Origin: Minisyncoccota bacterium
Lineage (GTDB): Bacteria > Patescibacteriota > Minisyncoccia > Phycocordibacterales > PALSA-1337
Assembly: GCA_028713005.1 (NCBI GenBank)
Contig: JAQTPC010000002.1
Span: forward strand, 1-36,427
Length of the DNA stretch: 36,427 bases
Direction of reading: 5' to 3'
Shown: piece by piece, positions 1-7,615 of the stretch
How the letters are laid out: every line of letters starts with the position of its first letter
How positions within the stretch are numbered: the stretch's first letter is position 1
Program-made: the position numbers and the translations under genes
The notes under the pieces: generated by a model
Told to the model about the DNA's origin: nothing
What the model saw: only the letters and a program-made list of their open reading frames with translations
Databases searched by the model: none

Positions 1-63
1 TGTTCGTGTGCTGGGTTTATTTACCCATCAACATACCTGATAAACGAGCTATACGTCAACCTG

Positions 64-92
64 TTGAATCAAAGGTGAGAGCCTGTTACACT
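64..92 (+). promoter_or_regulatory. Promoter of gatC (leaderless)
   Basis: A -35 TTGAAT (64-69) and a -10 TACACT (87-92) are separated by 17 bases. The ATG of gatC starts 7 bases after the end of the -10 box, so the expected transcription start falls on the start codon itself. Confidence 0.65.
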
Positions 93-98
93 TCATCC

Positions 99-389
99 AT
101 GATAACTCCCGCAGAACTCGAAAAGCTCGCTACACTTGCGCGCATTAAACTCACAGATGCTGATAAGAGTTCTTTGATAAAAGAATTCGATTCAATATTG
201 GGCTATGTTGATCAACTTAAAAAAGTAGAAGTTTCACTTGATACTGATGGCCGTGTCGGTGCAGTAAAAAATGTGATGCGACCCGATGAAGTTCATTCCA
301 CAAGTCAGTCAGACAGAGAGGGGCTCCTCGATGAAGCTCCGCACAGAGTTGGGGACTTTATTGCTGTAAAGAAAATGATAGAGCAATAG
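99..389 (+). CDS. gatC: Aspartyl/glutamyl-tRNA amidotransferase subunit C
   Basis: Small subunit of the GatCAB complex, which converts Glu-tRNA(Gln) (and Asp-tRNA(Asn)) to the amidated form in the cytoplasm; GatC wraps around GatA and stabilises it against GatB. The 96-residue product has the family pattern: an N-terminal LARIKL helix, a middle RPDEV motif and a C-terminal AP-x-x-VGDF stretch. The ORF track starts at 6, but the first 31 residues have no GatC character, and a good -35/-10 pair places transcription start on the ATG at 99. gatA follows 48 bases later, and gatB is not in the window. A tRNA-Gln gene lies about 9 kb downstream, consistent with the transamidation route being in use. 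Confidence 0.93.
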   Translation: MITPAELEKLATLARIKLTDADKSSLIKEFDSILGYVDQLKKVEVSLDTDGRVGAVKNVMRPDEVHSTSQSDREGLLDEAPHRVGDFIAVKKMIEQ

Positions 390-437
390 CGATGCAAATT
401 ACAAATGCACGCGAATGATGCAAATAGACACAAACAC

Positions 438-1904
438 ATGAACATCGACCTGAAAAATCTCACAATACAGAAAGCTCATGAAGCCTTGCAGAAGGGCGAG
501 TTTACTTCTATGCAATTGACTCAGGCGTATCTCGATGAGATCAAGAAAAGAAACCCAACTATCAATGCCTATCTTGAAGTTTTTGCTGATGCGCTTGATC
601 AGGCAAAGAAAGCTGATGCAATAATCGCAGAAGCTATTAATGGCAAACAGGATTTTCCACTCCTCTGTGGTATTCCGTGTGGTATCAAAGATAATATTCT
701 CATCCAGGGACATATTGCCAGCGCCTCTTCAAAGATTTTAGAAAATTATCATGCGACCTATGATGCTACTGTTATTGCCAATCTCAAAGCCGAGGGAGCG
801 GTATTTCTTGGTCGTCTGAATATGGATGAATTTGCTATGGGTGGCTCAACAGAAAATTCTGCATATGGTCCCACAAAAAATCCTCATGATGAGAGCAGGG
901 TAGCCGGAGGATCGTCGGGTGGTTCAGCGGCTGCGGTAGCTATGCAAGGAGCTCTCTTTACGCTCGGTTCAGATACAGGAGGCTCTATCCGTCAACCAGC
1001 GAGTTTTTGTGGAGTTGTTGGCCTCAAGCCTACCTATGGAGCAGTCTCTCGATACGGTGTTATGGCTATGGGTTCATCGCTCGATCAGATTGGTCCTATT
1101 ACAAATACAGTGACTGATGCAGAAATCGTATTTAACGCCATTAAGGGTCAAGATATAAAAGATGGAACAACAATAGATGAAAAAACATATTTGTCAGCAT
1201 CCTCAAACTCCAAACTTCGAACTCCTAACTCCAAACCTGTCATAGGCATACCTCGTGATTTTCTCAAGGGAGATGGTATTGATCCGGCTGTTCTGAAAGC
1301 GTTTAATGAATCTATTGAATCATTCAAAAAGAAAGGCTATGAGATCAAAGATATTTCATTGCCAAATATCTCATATTCGCTCATGGTTTATTATGTACTC
1401 ATGCCTGCTGAAGTATCTTCGAACATGGCTCGTTTTGATGGAGTAAAGTACGGGCTCCATAAAGATGGCGCAAATGTTGTTGAAGATTATTTTGAAACTC
1501 GTCGCGCTGGTTTCGGTAGAGAAGTTATTCGTCGCATATTGCTTGGTACGTATGTTCTTTCTTCAGGCTACTATGATGCGTATTACAATCGTGCAAACGC
1601 TGTGCGCCAAATGATCACTAATGATTTTCTTATAGCATTTGAATCAGTTGACATCATTGCCACGCCGACAGCTCCATCACCTGCTTTTAAAATAGGAGAA
1701 AAGACCGCTGATCCAGTCGCTATGTACCTCGAGGATATCTTTACGGTTACAGCGAATCTTACTGGTCTACCTGCGCTATCGGTACCGTGTGGCAGTGTTG
1801 AGAAAGAGGGTAAACAGCTTCCTATCGGCCTCCAAATCACTGCTCGACACGGAGATGAGTCCGCTCTCTTTGTAGTTGGAAAAGATTTTTTGAATGAGAA
1901 ATAG
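438..1904 (+). CDS. gatA: Glutamyl-tRNA(Gln)/aspartyl-tRNA(Asn) amidotransferase subunit A
   Basis: Amidase-signature enzyme that hydrolyses glutamine and channels ammonia to GatB for tRNA-dependent amidation. The 488-residue length is normal for GatA. The Ser-cisSer-Lys triad can be placed: Lys near residue 84 in GIKDNI, the glycine/serine-rich GGSSGGSAAA stretch near 157-168, and the nucleophilic Ser near 183 in GSDTGGSIRQP. The start at 438 (MNIDLKNL) fits the family; an in-frame ATG at 405 would add 11 residues without similarity. It follows gatC by 48 bases on the same strand and is probably co-transcribed. Residues near 255-268 (NSKLRTPNSKP) look like a low-conservation linker insertion. 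Confidence 0.95.
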   Translation: MNIDLKNLTIQKAHEALQKGEFTSMQLTQAYLDEIKKRNPTINAYLEVFADALDQAKKADAIIAEAINGKQDFPLLCGIPCGIKDNILIQGHIASASSKILENYHATYDATVIANLKAEGAVFLGRLNMDEFAMGGSTENSAYGPTKNPHDESRVAGGSSGGSAAAVAMQGALFTLGSDTGGSIRQPASFCGVVGLKPTYGAVSRYGVMAMGSSLDQIGPITNTVTDAEIVFNAIKGQDIKDGTTIDEKTYLSASSNSKLRTPNSKPVIGIPRDFLKGDGIDPAVLKAFNESIESFKKKGYEIKDISLPNISYSLMVYYVLMPAEVSSNMARFDGVKYGLHKDGANVVEDYFETRRAGFGREVIRRILLGTYVLSSGYYDAYYNRANAVRQMITNDFLIAFESVDIIATPTAPSPAFKIGEKTADPVAMYLEDIFTVTANLTGLPALSVPCGSVEKEGKQLPIGLQITARHGDESALFVVGKDFLNEK

Positions 1905-1906
1905 AG

Positions 1907-1912
1907 TATAAT
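1907..1912 (+). promoter_or_regulatory. -10 box upstream of the HEPN-like gene
   Basis: A perfect TATAAT begins 3 bases after the gatA stop codon and lies 16 bases before the next ATG. No convincing -35 at normal spacing is seen; the best TTGAAT is too close (11 bases). Confidence 0.45.
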
Positions 1913-1928
1913 ATAGTGGTAATTCGCT

Positions 1929-2618
1929 ATGGCTGATAAAAAAGAAAAAAAAGAGATTGAAGCTGCTGGCCTTGAGATAGGAGCTCTCATCGCGCTCATT
2001 GTCGTTATCGCTGCATGGCCATCCATCTCTGAATATTTGCAAGTCCTCTTCAATGCCTTTGGCGTGCCACATGCACTCGATGTGATCACAAAGTATACCG
2101 GTTTATTTGGACCAGAAGCTGCGGTCTATTCAAAAAAAGCACTTGGTTTTATCGTTGCACTCGGTTTTCCTGTATCACTCTTTTTCCTTATCGGCATCAT
2201 CTATTGTGTCGAGCAACTCAAGCATATACGTAAAAAGGAAACAGAAAAATATGATCTCAAAGTTGAGCCTGCGTATGAAGCAAATGTAAAAGCGGATCGT
2301 GTTCTTGCTGAACGCTGGGAGAGAGTTCAAACGCATGTCAGTTCAGAAAATCCGAGTGATTGGCGTCAGGCTATCCTTGAGGCGGATATCATGCTCGAAG
2401 ATGTTCTCACGACTCTCGGCTATCAGGGCGAAGGTATCGGCGAAAAGCTCAAGAGAGTTGAGAAAGGGGATATGCATACACTACAAGATGCATGGGAAGC
2501 GCATCTTGTACGTAACAAGATCGCTCATGAAGGGTCAGATTTTGCCCTGACAAAATACGAGGCGCAGCACGTCATAGCTCAATACAAGAGGGTGTTTGAG
2601 GAGTTCTATTATATTTAG
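1929..2618 (+). CDS. Membrane protein with C-terminal HEPN-like domain
   Basis: 229 residues. Two hydrophobic segments (about 15-33 and 73-95) flank a short loop and are followed by a charged linker and a helical cytoplasmic domain. That domain contains RNKIAH near residue 197, which fits the R-x4-H (RNxxxH) signature of HEPN domains, many of which are RNases or nucleotide-binding regulators. The paired helices before and after the motif also fit HEPN. What is seen is the motif and the topology; RNase activity is only inference, and the family is not known to me by name. It lies 24 bases after gatA with its own TATAAT, and ends just before the convergent initiator tRNA gene. Confidence 0.6.
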   Translation: MADKKEKKEIEAAGLEIGALIALIVVIAAWPSISEYLQVLFNAFGVPHALDVITKYTGLFGPEAAVYSKKALGFIVALGFPVSLFFLIGIIYCVEQLKHIRKKETEKYDLKVEPAYEANVKADRVLAERWERVQTHVSSENPSDWRQAILEADIMLEDVLTTLGYQGEGIGEKLKRVEKGDMHTLQDAWEAHLVRNKIAHEGSDFALTKYEAQHVIAQYKRVFEEFYYI

Positions 2619-2634
2619 TTTTGACATCAACTTG

Positions 2635-2706
2635 TTGCGGGGGACGGAATCGAACCGTCAATCTTCAGGTTATGAGCCTGACGAGCTACCGTTGCTCTAC
2701 CCCGCG
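2635..2706 (-). tRNA. Initiator tRNA-fMet (CAU)
   Basis: Folds as a complete cloverleaf on the minus strand, with anticodon CAT. It carries the bacterial initiator marks: an unpaired C1-A72 at the top of the acceptor stem and an A11-U24 pair in the D stem. The anticodon stem has A29-U41 followed by two G-C pairs, not the usual three consecutive G-C pairs. CCA is not encoded. Confidence 0.92.
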
Positions 2707-2716
2707 ATAGGATGGT

Positions 2717-2745
2717 ATTGTGGCACAAAATACCACTCGATGCAA
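2717..2745 (-). promoter_or_regulatory. Possible promoter of the initiator tRNA
   Basis: On the minus strand, TTGCAT and CACAAT are spaced 17 bases apart, about 10 bases upstream of the tRNA 5' end. The -10 is a weak match. Confidence 0.35.
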
Positions 2746-2775
2746 ATATATCGTGGCGAGCTTGCTCGAGCATAA

Positions 2776-2804
2776 TTGCATATTCGTGTTTTTTTCGGTA
2801 TTGT
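2776..2804 (+). promoter_or_regulatory. Promoter of the CAU tRNA
   Basis: TTGCAT and TATTGT are separated by 17 bases. The -10 ends 9 bases before the tRNA 5' end, so the primary transcript would have almost no leader. Confidence 0.5.
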
Positions 2805-2813
2805 AGTGGAACT

Positions 2814-2884
2814 GTCGGTGTAGTTCAATGGTAGAACGAAGGACTCATAAGCCTTAGACAATGGTCCGATTCCATTCACCGACA
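2814..2884 (+). tRNA. tRNA with CAU anticodon (elongator Met, or Ile2)
   Basis: A full cloverleaf: acceptor GTCGGTG/CACCGAC, D stem GTTC/GAAC, anticodon loop CTCATAA, T stem AATGG/CCATT. It lacks the C1-A72 mismatch, so it is not an initiator. Two oddities are an A31-G39 mismatch closing the anticodon loop and a T loop reading TCCGATT (C at position 55). From sequence alone I cannot decide between elongator Met and lysidine-modified Ile2. CCA is not encoded. Confidence 0.85.
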
Positions 2885-2916
2885 CAATAGTGTGCTTCGC
2901 GCATAATCTTGTTTTC

Positions 2917-2944
2917 TTGTCTTTTCTGCATTTTTTGCTACACT
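2917..2944 (+). promoter_or_regulatory. Promoter of tRNA-Asp
   Basis: TTGTCT and TACACT are separated by 16 bases, with TGC before the -10 (extended -10). The tRNA starts 11 bases after the -10 box. Confidence 0.55.
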
Positions 2945-2954
2945 ACCTTTCACT

Positions 2955-3028
2955 GCGCCCGTAGCTCAGCTGGTTAGAGCGCTCCCCTGTCACGGGAGAG
3001 GTCATGGGTTCGAGTCCCACCGGGCGCG
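2955..3028 (+). tRNA. tRNA-Asp (GUC)
   Basis: Perfect acceptor stem GCGCCCG/CGGGCGC, anticodon loop CTGTCAC (GTC), canonical TTCGAGT T loop and discriminator G73 as expected for Asp. CCA is not encoded. Confidence 0.96.
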
Positions 3029-3081
3029 CATTGAAATAATCTTCTAAATAGACTATTCTTAGACATTGCTTTGAAAATTCT

Positions 3082-3150
3082 GGTCTCGAAATTCTTACTG
3101 CTTCGCTACAAGAATTCTCTCGATCCGAATTTCGTTCGACACGAAATTCG
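3082..3150 (+). repeat. Two-hairpin leader element abutting tRNA-Thr(GGU), copy 1
   Basis: An AT-rich segment holds one hairpin around GCTTCGC and a second perfect 10-bp hairpin (3126-3135/3141-3150, loop TCGAC). The last base of the second hairpin is G1 of the tRNA. A closely related segment sits in the same position before tRNA-Ile at 25541-25607 on the other strand, sharing TCGATCCGAATTT and the GCTTCGCTA core. Confidence 0.7.
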
Positions 3151-3222
3151 CCAATGTAGCTCAGTTGGTAGAGCACGCCATTGGTAATGGCGAGGTCTCC
3201 GGTTCAATCCCGGACATTGGCT
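3150..3222 (+). tRNA. tRNA-Thr (GGU)
   Basis: Acceptor GCCAATG/CATTGGC, anticodon loop TTGGTAA (GGT), T loop TTCAATC and discriminator T73. CCA is not encoded. It is followed by a partial copy of the next tRNA and then by tRNA-Thr(CGU). Confidence 0.95.
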
Positions 3223-3233
3223 CCCTGGTTAAT

Positions 3234-3256
3234 CGCCAAAGTAGCTGTTTTGGTAG
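3234..3256 (+). pseudogene. Relic of a tRNA-Thr 5' half
   Basis: This stretch matches the acceptor and D-arm half of the downstream tRNA-Thr(CGU) (3278-3300) at 20 of 23 bases, then loses similarity. There is no anticodon or T arm, so it is a truncated copy between the two Thr tRNA genes. Confidence 0.6.
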
Positions 3257-3278
3257 TAATGCATTAAAATAGCCACAC

Positions 3279-3351
3279 GCCAAAGTAGCTCAGTTGGTAG
3301 AGCATCGCTTTCGTAAAGCGAGGGTCGCCGGTTCAATTCCGGCCTTTGGCT
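3279..3351 (+). tRNA. tRNA-Thr (CGU)
   Basis: Acceptor GCCAAAG/CTTTGGC, anticodon loop TTCGTAA (CGT), T stem GCCGG/CCGGC and discriminator T73. CCA is not encoded. A weak -10 TAAAAT lies at 3265-3270. prfB starts 12 bases after the tRNA 3' end, so the two are probably on one transcript. Confidence 0.95.
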
Positions 3352-3362
3352 CACTTAAATCT

Positions 3363-4247
3363 ATGAACCCAAAAGATAAAATCCAACAGAAGATAGTCGA
3401 TCTTGAAGCCTCTATGGCAGGTGCTGATTTTTGGACTGATAAAAATAAAGCGCAAGCTGCTATCAAAGAACTTCAAAATCTCAAAGACAGTCTCGAAGGT
3501 ATAGGAAAGTATGACAAGGGCAATGCAATCCTTTCGATACTCTCTGGTGCAGGGGGTGATGATGCTGAAGATTTTTCAGCAATGCTCATGCGCATGTATC
3601 GTCGCTACGCTGAAGGCAAGGGCTGGAGCTTCGGTATCATCCATTCAAACGATAATGATCATGGTGGCTATAGAAATATCACCATCGAGATTACAGGCAA
3701 GAACGTCTATGGCACTCTCAAAAATGAATCAGGTGTACATCGTCTGGTCCGTATTTCTCCATTCAACTCTGCGCAAAAGCGTCAGACTTCTTTTTCACTC
3801 GTCGAAGTCATTCCTGAATTTGAAAAGACTTCATCTGATGATGTAGTTGTCGAAGATAAGGATCTTGAAATATCGATAGCTAAGTCAGGCGGCCCCGGCG
3901 GTCAGAATGTGAACAAGCGTGAGACAGCGGTGCGACTCCTCCACAAACCGACTGGCATATCTATCCATGTCACTTCTGAGCGCTCTCAAGCACAAAATAA
4001 AGAAAAGGCACTTGATATCCTCCGTGGCAAGCTCTGGAAACATATGGAAGATGCGCGGAAAGCAAAAGAGAAGGGTATGCAGATATCTTCAACGACTGCT
4101 ATTGAGTGGGGAAACCAGATCCGCTCATATGTCTTGCATCCGTATAAAATGATTAAGGACCATCGTACTGATGTAGAAACTTCGTCTGTAGACAAAGTGC
4201 TTGAAGGCGATATTGAGATGTTTATTGAAGCAGAAAAGGAATTATAA
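3363..4247 (+). CDS. prfB: Peptide chain release factor 2, shortened domain 1
   Basis: Terminates translation at UAA and UGA. The decisive motifs are SPF at residues 132-134 (stop-codon reading in RF2, where RF1 has PxT) and GGQ at 179-181 (peptidyl-tRNA hydrolysis). The product is 294 residues against roughly 365 for typical RF2. The missing part is most of the coiled helical domain 1: the [11 protein letters not shown] segment runs almost directly into the [10 protein letters not shown] start of domain 2. No in-frame UGA or frameshift site is present in the 5' part. The start at 3363 leaves only 11 bases after tRNA-Thr; the longer ORF would read through the tRNA. ftsE follows. Confidence 0.93.
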   Translation: MNPKDKIQQKIVDLEASMAGADFWTDKNKAQAAIKELQNLKDSLEGIGKYDKGNAILSILSGAGGDDAEDFSAMLMRMYRRYAEGKGWSFGIIHSNDNDHGGYRNITIEITGKNVYGTLKNESGVHRLVRISPFNSAQKRQTSFSLVEVIPEFEKTSSDDVVVEDKDLEISIAKSGGPGGQNVNKRETAVRLLHKPTGISIHVTSERSQAQNKEKALDILRGKLWKHMEDARKAKEKGMQISSTTAIEWGNQIRSYVLHPYKMIKDHRTDVETSSVDKVLEGDIEMFIEAEKEL

Positions 4248-4262
4248 AAAAACGCTATATGG

Positions 4263-4268
4263 TATAAT
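4263..4268 (+). promoter_or_regulatory. -10 box giving a leaderless ftsE
   Basis: A perfect TATAAT ends 8 bases before the ATG at 4276, so transcription is expected to begin at the start codon. Confidence 0.55.
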
Positions 4269-4275
4269 GACCTTT

Positions 4276-4956
4276 ATGATCTACTACGACAAAGTCTCAA
4301 AAATATACCCCGACAAGTCCGTTGCTCTCGACAATGTTAGTTTTGGCATTGAACCAAAGGAGTTCGTTACTATCGTTGGCCATTCTGGCGCAGGCAAGAC
4401 CACTCTCATGAAGCTCCTTATCGCTGAGGATTATCCTACCGAAGGCTCAGTATTCCTCGAGTCTACGAACGTTCACAATCTGAACAAAAAGCAGATGAGC
4501 AAGTTGCGTCGTCGCATCGGTACCGTCTTTCAAGATTACCGTCTAATACAAAACAAGACTATCTATGAAAATATCGCTTTTGCCATGGAGGCATCTGGCC
4601 GTACTGATCATGAGATTGCGGCTGATGTTCCTCACGTCCTTGAACTTGTCGACCTTGCGCATAAGATCTGGAATTTTCCTCACGAGCTCTCTGGTGGTGA
4701 GCGTCAACGTGTGGCAATCGCACGTGCCATCGTCACTCAACCGGACATCATCATCGCTGATGAGCCAACAGGTAACCTTGATCCGACAAATACCTTTGAG
4801 ATCGTCCGTATTTTGAAAAAGATCAATGAAATGGGTACAACAGTTCTCCTCACTACTCACAATAAGGGCGTCGTTGACGCAGTTGGTGGGCGTGTCATCA
4901 CCATGGAAAATGGCAAAGTGATTAGAGATGATAAATCAGGAAAATATATACTTTAA
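4276..4956 (+). CDS. ftsE: Cell division ATP-binding protein FtsE
   Basis: ABC ATPase of the FtsEX complex at the division septum, which controls peptidoglycan hydrolases from the cytoplasmic face. The 226 residues contain Walker A GHSGAGKT (35-42), a Q-loop glutamine near 86, the signature LSGGERQ (138-144), Walker B IIIADE (158-163) followed by PTGNLD, and an H-loop His in TTHN. I chose the ATG at 4276 over 4267 because TATAAT at 4263-4268 overlaps the upstream codon and places the 5' end at 4275-4276; the ORF track start at 4201 lies inside prfB. ftsX follows after 18 bases, the usual operon order. Confidence 0.94.
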   Translation: MIYYDKVSKIYPDKSVALDNVSFGIEPKEFVTIVGHSGAGKTTLMKLLIAEDYPTEGSVFLESTNVHNLNKKQMSKLRRRIGTVFQDYRLIQNKTIYENIAFAMEASGRTDHEIAADVPHVLELVDLAHKIWNFPHELSGGERQRVAIARAIVTQPDIIIADEPTGNLDPTNTFEIVRILKKINEMGTTVLLTTHNKGVVDAVGGRVITMENGKVIRDDKSGKYIL

Positions 4957-4974
4957 AATCAACACTTTATTTAC

Positions 4975-5931
4975 ATGATCTTCACCACATTCAAACGCAT
5001 AACACGCACTGGCTTCGTCAACTTTTGGCGCAATGGCTTTCTTTCATTTGCTGCTATTGTCGTCATCACTCTTTCACTCTCTGCTTTTGGTGGGCTCGTC
5101 TTCGCTAGTGCTTTTGGACGATCACTCCTCGCTGATGTAAAAGATAAGGTTGATATCAATGTGTATTTCACACTGACTGCTCCAGAAAAAGACATTCTTG
5201 CACTTCAAAAGGAGATTGAAGCCCTTCCTGAAGTTGCAGATGTGACGTACGTCTCAGCCGAAAAGGCTCTAAGCTCATTTAAAGAGAAGTGGCAAAACAA
5301 TGCTCTCATTATGCAGGGTCTCACCGAGGTTGGTGGCAATCCATTTCCTGCTGCACTCAATGTCAAAGCAAAAGATCCTGGTCAGTATGGAAATATTGCC
5401 AATTTCCTCACAAGTAAAAATACCGAAGATCAGAGCGGCTCGACCATTATTGATAAGGTCAACTATGAAGAAAATAAGATTATCATCGATCGCCTGAGTG
5501 CAATTATTCCTACAGTTGAACAAGTCGGTCTTACTGTTTCTCTTATATTGATCTTAGTAGCCATAATTATTGTATGGAATACGATTCGTTTGATCATTTA
5601 TACCGCAAAAGATGAAATAGCAGTTATGAAGCTTGTTGGAGCAAGCAATATTTATGTTCGTGGTCCATTTATCATATCGGGCATTATGTACGGTGTTGTT
5701 TCGGCCATTCTGACACTGGTGCTCATGGCAGGGTTTGCATATTGGAGTGATTCTATAGTTCTTCGACTGGCTGGTGTAGATGTGGCCGCAAACTTTTCTC
5801 TTATTGTAAATGTTTTGTCTGCATACTTTGTTCACAACTTTCCACAGATATTCATTCTCATTATGGGTTCAGGTATCCTCCTTGGTGGTGTTGCGAGTTA
5901 TGTTGCAGCACGTAAGTATTTGAGGGTATAA
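4975..5931 (+). CDS. ftsX: Cell division protein FtsX
   Basis: Membrane partner of FtsE, with an extracytoplasmic domain that engages peptidoglycan hydrolase activators. The 318 residues show one N-terminal membrane helix (about 22-46), an extracellular domain (about 50-180) containing the typical NPFPAALNV motif, and three C-terminal helices (about 182-208, 228-255 and 290-312) with the conserved DEIAVMKLVGAS cytoplasmic loop that contacts FtsE. It starts 18 bases after ftsE and its stop codon is part of the TATAAT used by pyrG. Confidence 0.92.
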   Translation: MIFTTFKRITRTGFVNFWRNGFLSFAAIVVITLSLSAFGGLVFASAFGRSLLADVKDKVDINVYFTLTAPEKDILALQKEIEALPEVADVTYVSAEKALSSFKEKWQNNALIMQGLTEVGGNPFPAALNVKAKDPGQYGNIANFLTSKNTEDQSGSTIIDKVNYEENKIIIDRLSAIIPTVEQVGLTVSLILILVAIIIVWNTIRLIIYTAKDEIAVMKLVGASNIYVRGPFIISGIMYGVVSAILTLVLMAGFAYWSDSIVLRLAGVDVAANFSLIVNVLSAYFVHNFPQIFILIMGSGILLGGVASYVAARKYLRV

Positions 5932-5932
5932 T
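5927..5932 (+). promoter_or_regulatory. -10 box giving a leaderless pyrG
   Basis: TATAAT overlaps the ftsX stop codon and ends 7 bases before the pyrG ATG. Confidence 0.55.
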
Positions 5933-5938
5933 GGCGCC

Positions 5939-7612
5939 ATGAACAAGAAGCCGACCAAGATCACGAAGTCTCCTCACAAATATATCTTCGTCATCGGCGG
6001 TGTGATGTCAGGAGTCGGCAAGGGTATCGCCACCTCATCGATCGGCACCGTCCTCTCAGCCAAAGGTCTCCGCATCAATCTCGTTAAAGTCGATCCTTAC
6101 CTCAACGTCGACGCAGGTACCATGAACCCCACCGAGCACGGTGAGGTTTTTGTTTTAAATAACGGACTGGAAACTGATCAGGACATGGGCAACTACGAAC
6201 GCTTCCTCAACCGTGATGCAAGCGACTATGACTATATGACTTCAGGCATGATCTACAAAGATGTCATTGAAAAGGAACGCGCCCTTAAATATGGAGGTAA
6301 ATGCGTCGAGGCCATACCACATATCCGCGATGAGATCGTCCATCGTTTCGAGCATGCTGCACTCCTCAACAAGTCAGACATCTCCATCGTTGAGATCGGC
6401 GGTACAATCGGTGACTATCAGAACGTCATGTTCATCGAGGCTGCCCGCATGCTCAAGATGAAGCGCCCGGCTGATGTAGTGTTCATCATGGTTTCATATC
6501 TACCAACGCCAGGTAAGCTCGGTGAGATGAAGTCACGTCCAACACAAAACGCTGCGAGACAATTGGCTTCATATGGTGTGAATGCTGACTTCATCATCGC
6601 ACGTGCAGAGACACCCCTCGACTATCGTCGCAAAGAAAAGATCGCTGTTTCATGCAACATACCAACTGAGCATGTTATCTCGGCGCCTGACATAGAGAGT
6701 ATATATGATGTACCGGTCAATTTTGAAAAGGATCGTCTTGCGGAGATCCTCATGAACTCGCTCAGTTTGCCTGCGCGAGCACTTGGCCCAAGTTTCACTG
6801 AATGGAAGAAGTTCGCCAAGGGTATCAAGAACTTTACTGAACACCCACTCAATATCGCTATTGTAGGCAAATATTTTAATACGGGAGACTTTGTGCTGAC
6901 TGATGCCTATATCTCTGTCCTGGAGGCGATAAAGTTCTCAGGATATGCTGCCAAGGTCAAACCGGTCATCCATACCGTTAATTCACGTGATTTTGAAGGA
7001 AAGAAACCTGACTACTCTGTGCTCGATCAGTTTGATGGTATCATCGTTCCGGGTGGTTTTGGTGAGAGTGGTATCGAAGGAAAGCTCAATGTTATTCGTT
7101 ACTGTCGCGAAAATATGATCCCGTATTTTGGCCTCTGTTATGGTATGCAATTGATGACCATCGAGTATGCTCGAAATGTACTTGGGTTGGTTGGTGCACA
7201 CACAGCTGAGATCGATCCAAAAGCAAAGCATCTCATTATCGATATCATGCCTGATCAAAAGAAAAAAATCGCAGAAGGAGACTATGGAGGTAGTATGCGT
7301 CTCGGTAGATATCCTGCAAAGCTTGTACAGGGAAGTGTGGCACATACTGCATATGGTACTGATAAAATAGAAGAGCGTCATCGCCATCGTTATGAAGTCA
7401 ATCCAGAGTATATACAACAGATAGAAGATGCTGGTCTTGTGTTTTCAGGCAAGTCACCTGATGGCACTCTCATGGAGATCGCCGAGCTTCCTCGTAAGCA
7501 GCATCCTTTTTTCCTCGGCACACAGTTTCATCCTGAGTTTTTGGCACGACCACTTGCACCACACCCCCTCTTTACCGAGTTCATGAAAGCGGCAAAGAAG
7601 AGAAAAAAATAA
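5939..7612 (+). CDS. pyrG: CTP synthase
   Basis: Makes CTP from UTP, ATP and glutamine in the cytoplasm. The 557-residue product has the standard two halves. The synthetase domain (about 10-275) carries the P-loop-like GGVMSGVGKGIATSS near 20-34 and the NVDAGTMNPTEHGEV UTP-binding segment. The class I glutamine amidotransferase domain (about 300-550) has its nucleophile Cys400 in GLCYGMQ and the catalytic His-Pro-Glu in TQFHPEF. The ATG at 5939 sits 7 bases after a TATAAT, so the message is probably leaderless. The next gene starts 3 bases after its stop. Confidence 0.96.
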   Translation: MNKKPTKITKSPHKYIFVIGGVMSGVGKGIATSSIGTVLSAKGLRINLVKVDPYLNVDAGTMNPTEHGEVFVLNNGLETDQDMGNYERFLNRDASDYDYMTSGMIYKDVIEKERALKYGGKCVEAIPHIRDEIVHRFEHAALLNKSDISIVEIGGTIGDYQNVMFIEAARMLKMKRPADVVFIMVSYLPTPGKLGEMKSRPTQNAARQLASYGVNADFIIARAETPLDYRRKEKIAVSCNIPTEHVISAPDIESIYDVPVNFEKDRLAEILMNSLSLPARALGPSFTEWKKFAKGIKNFTEHPLNIAIVGKYFNTGDFVLTDAYISVLEAIKFSGYAAKVKPVIHTVNSRDFEGKKPDYSVLDQFDGIIVPGGFGESGIEGKLNVIRYCRENMIPYFGLCYGMQLMTIEYARNVLGLVGAHTAEIDPKAKHLIIDIMPDQKKKIAEGDYGGSMRLGRYPAKLVQGSVAHTAYGTDKIEERHRHRYEVNPEYIQQIEDAGLVFSGKSPDGTLMEIAELPRKQHPFFLGTQFHPEFLARPLAPHPLFTEFMKAAKKRKK

Positions 7613-7615
7613 TAT

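Noticed and set aside
2697-3176. Short ORFs across the tRNA cluster (62 and 77 residues, minus strand).
   Set aside because: They are translations of tRNA genes and spacers.
3363-4247. Programmed frameshift in prfB.
   Set aside because: The 5' part has no in-frame UGA and the frame is continuous from the ATG.
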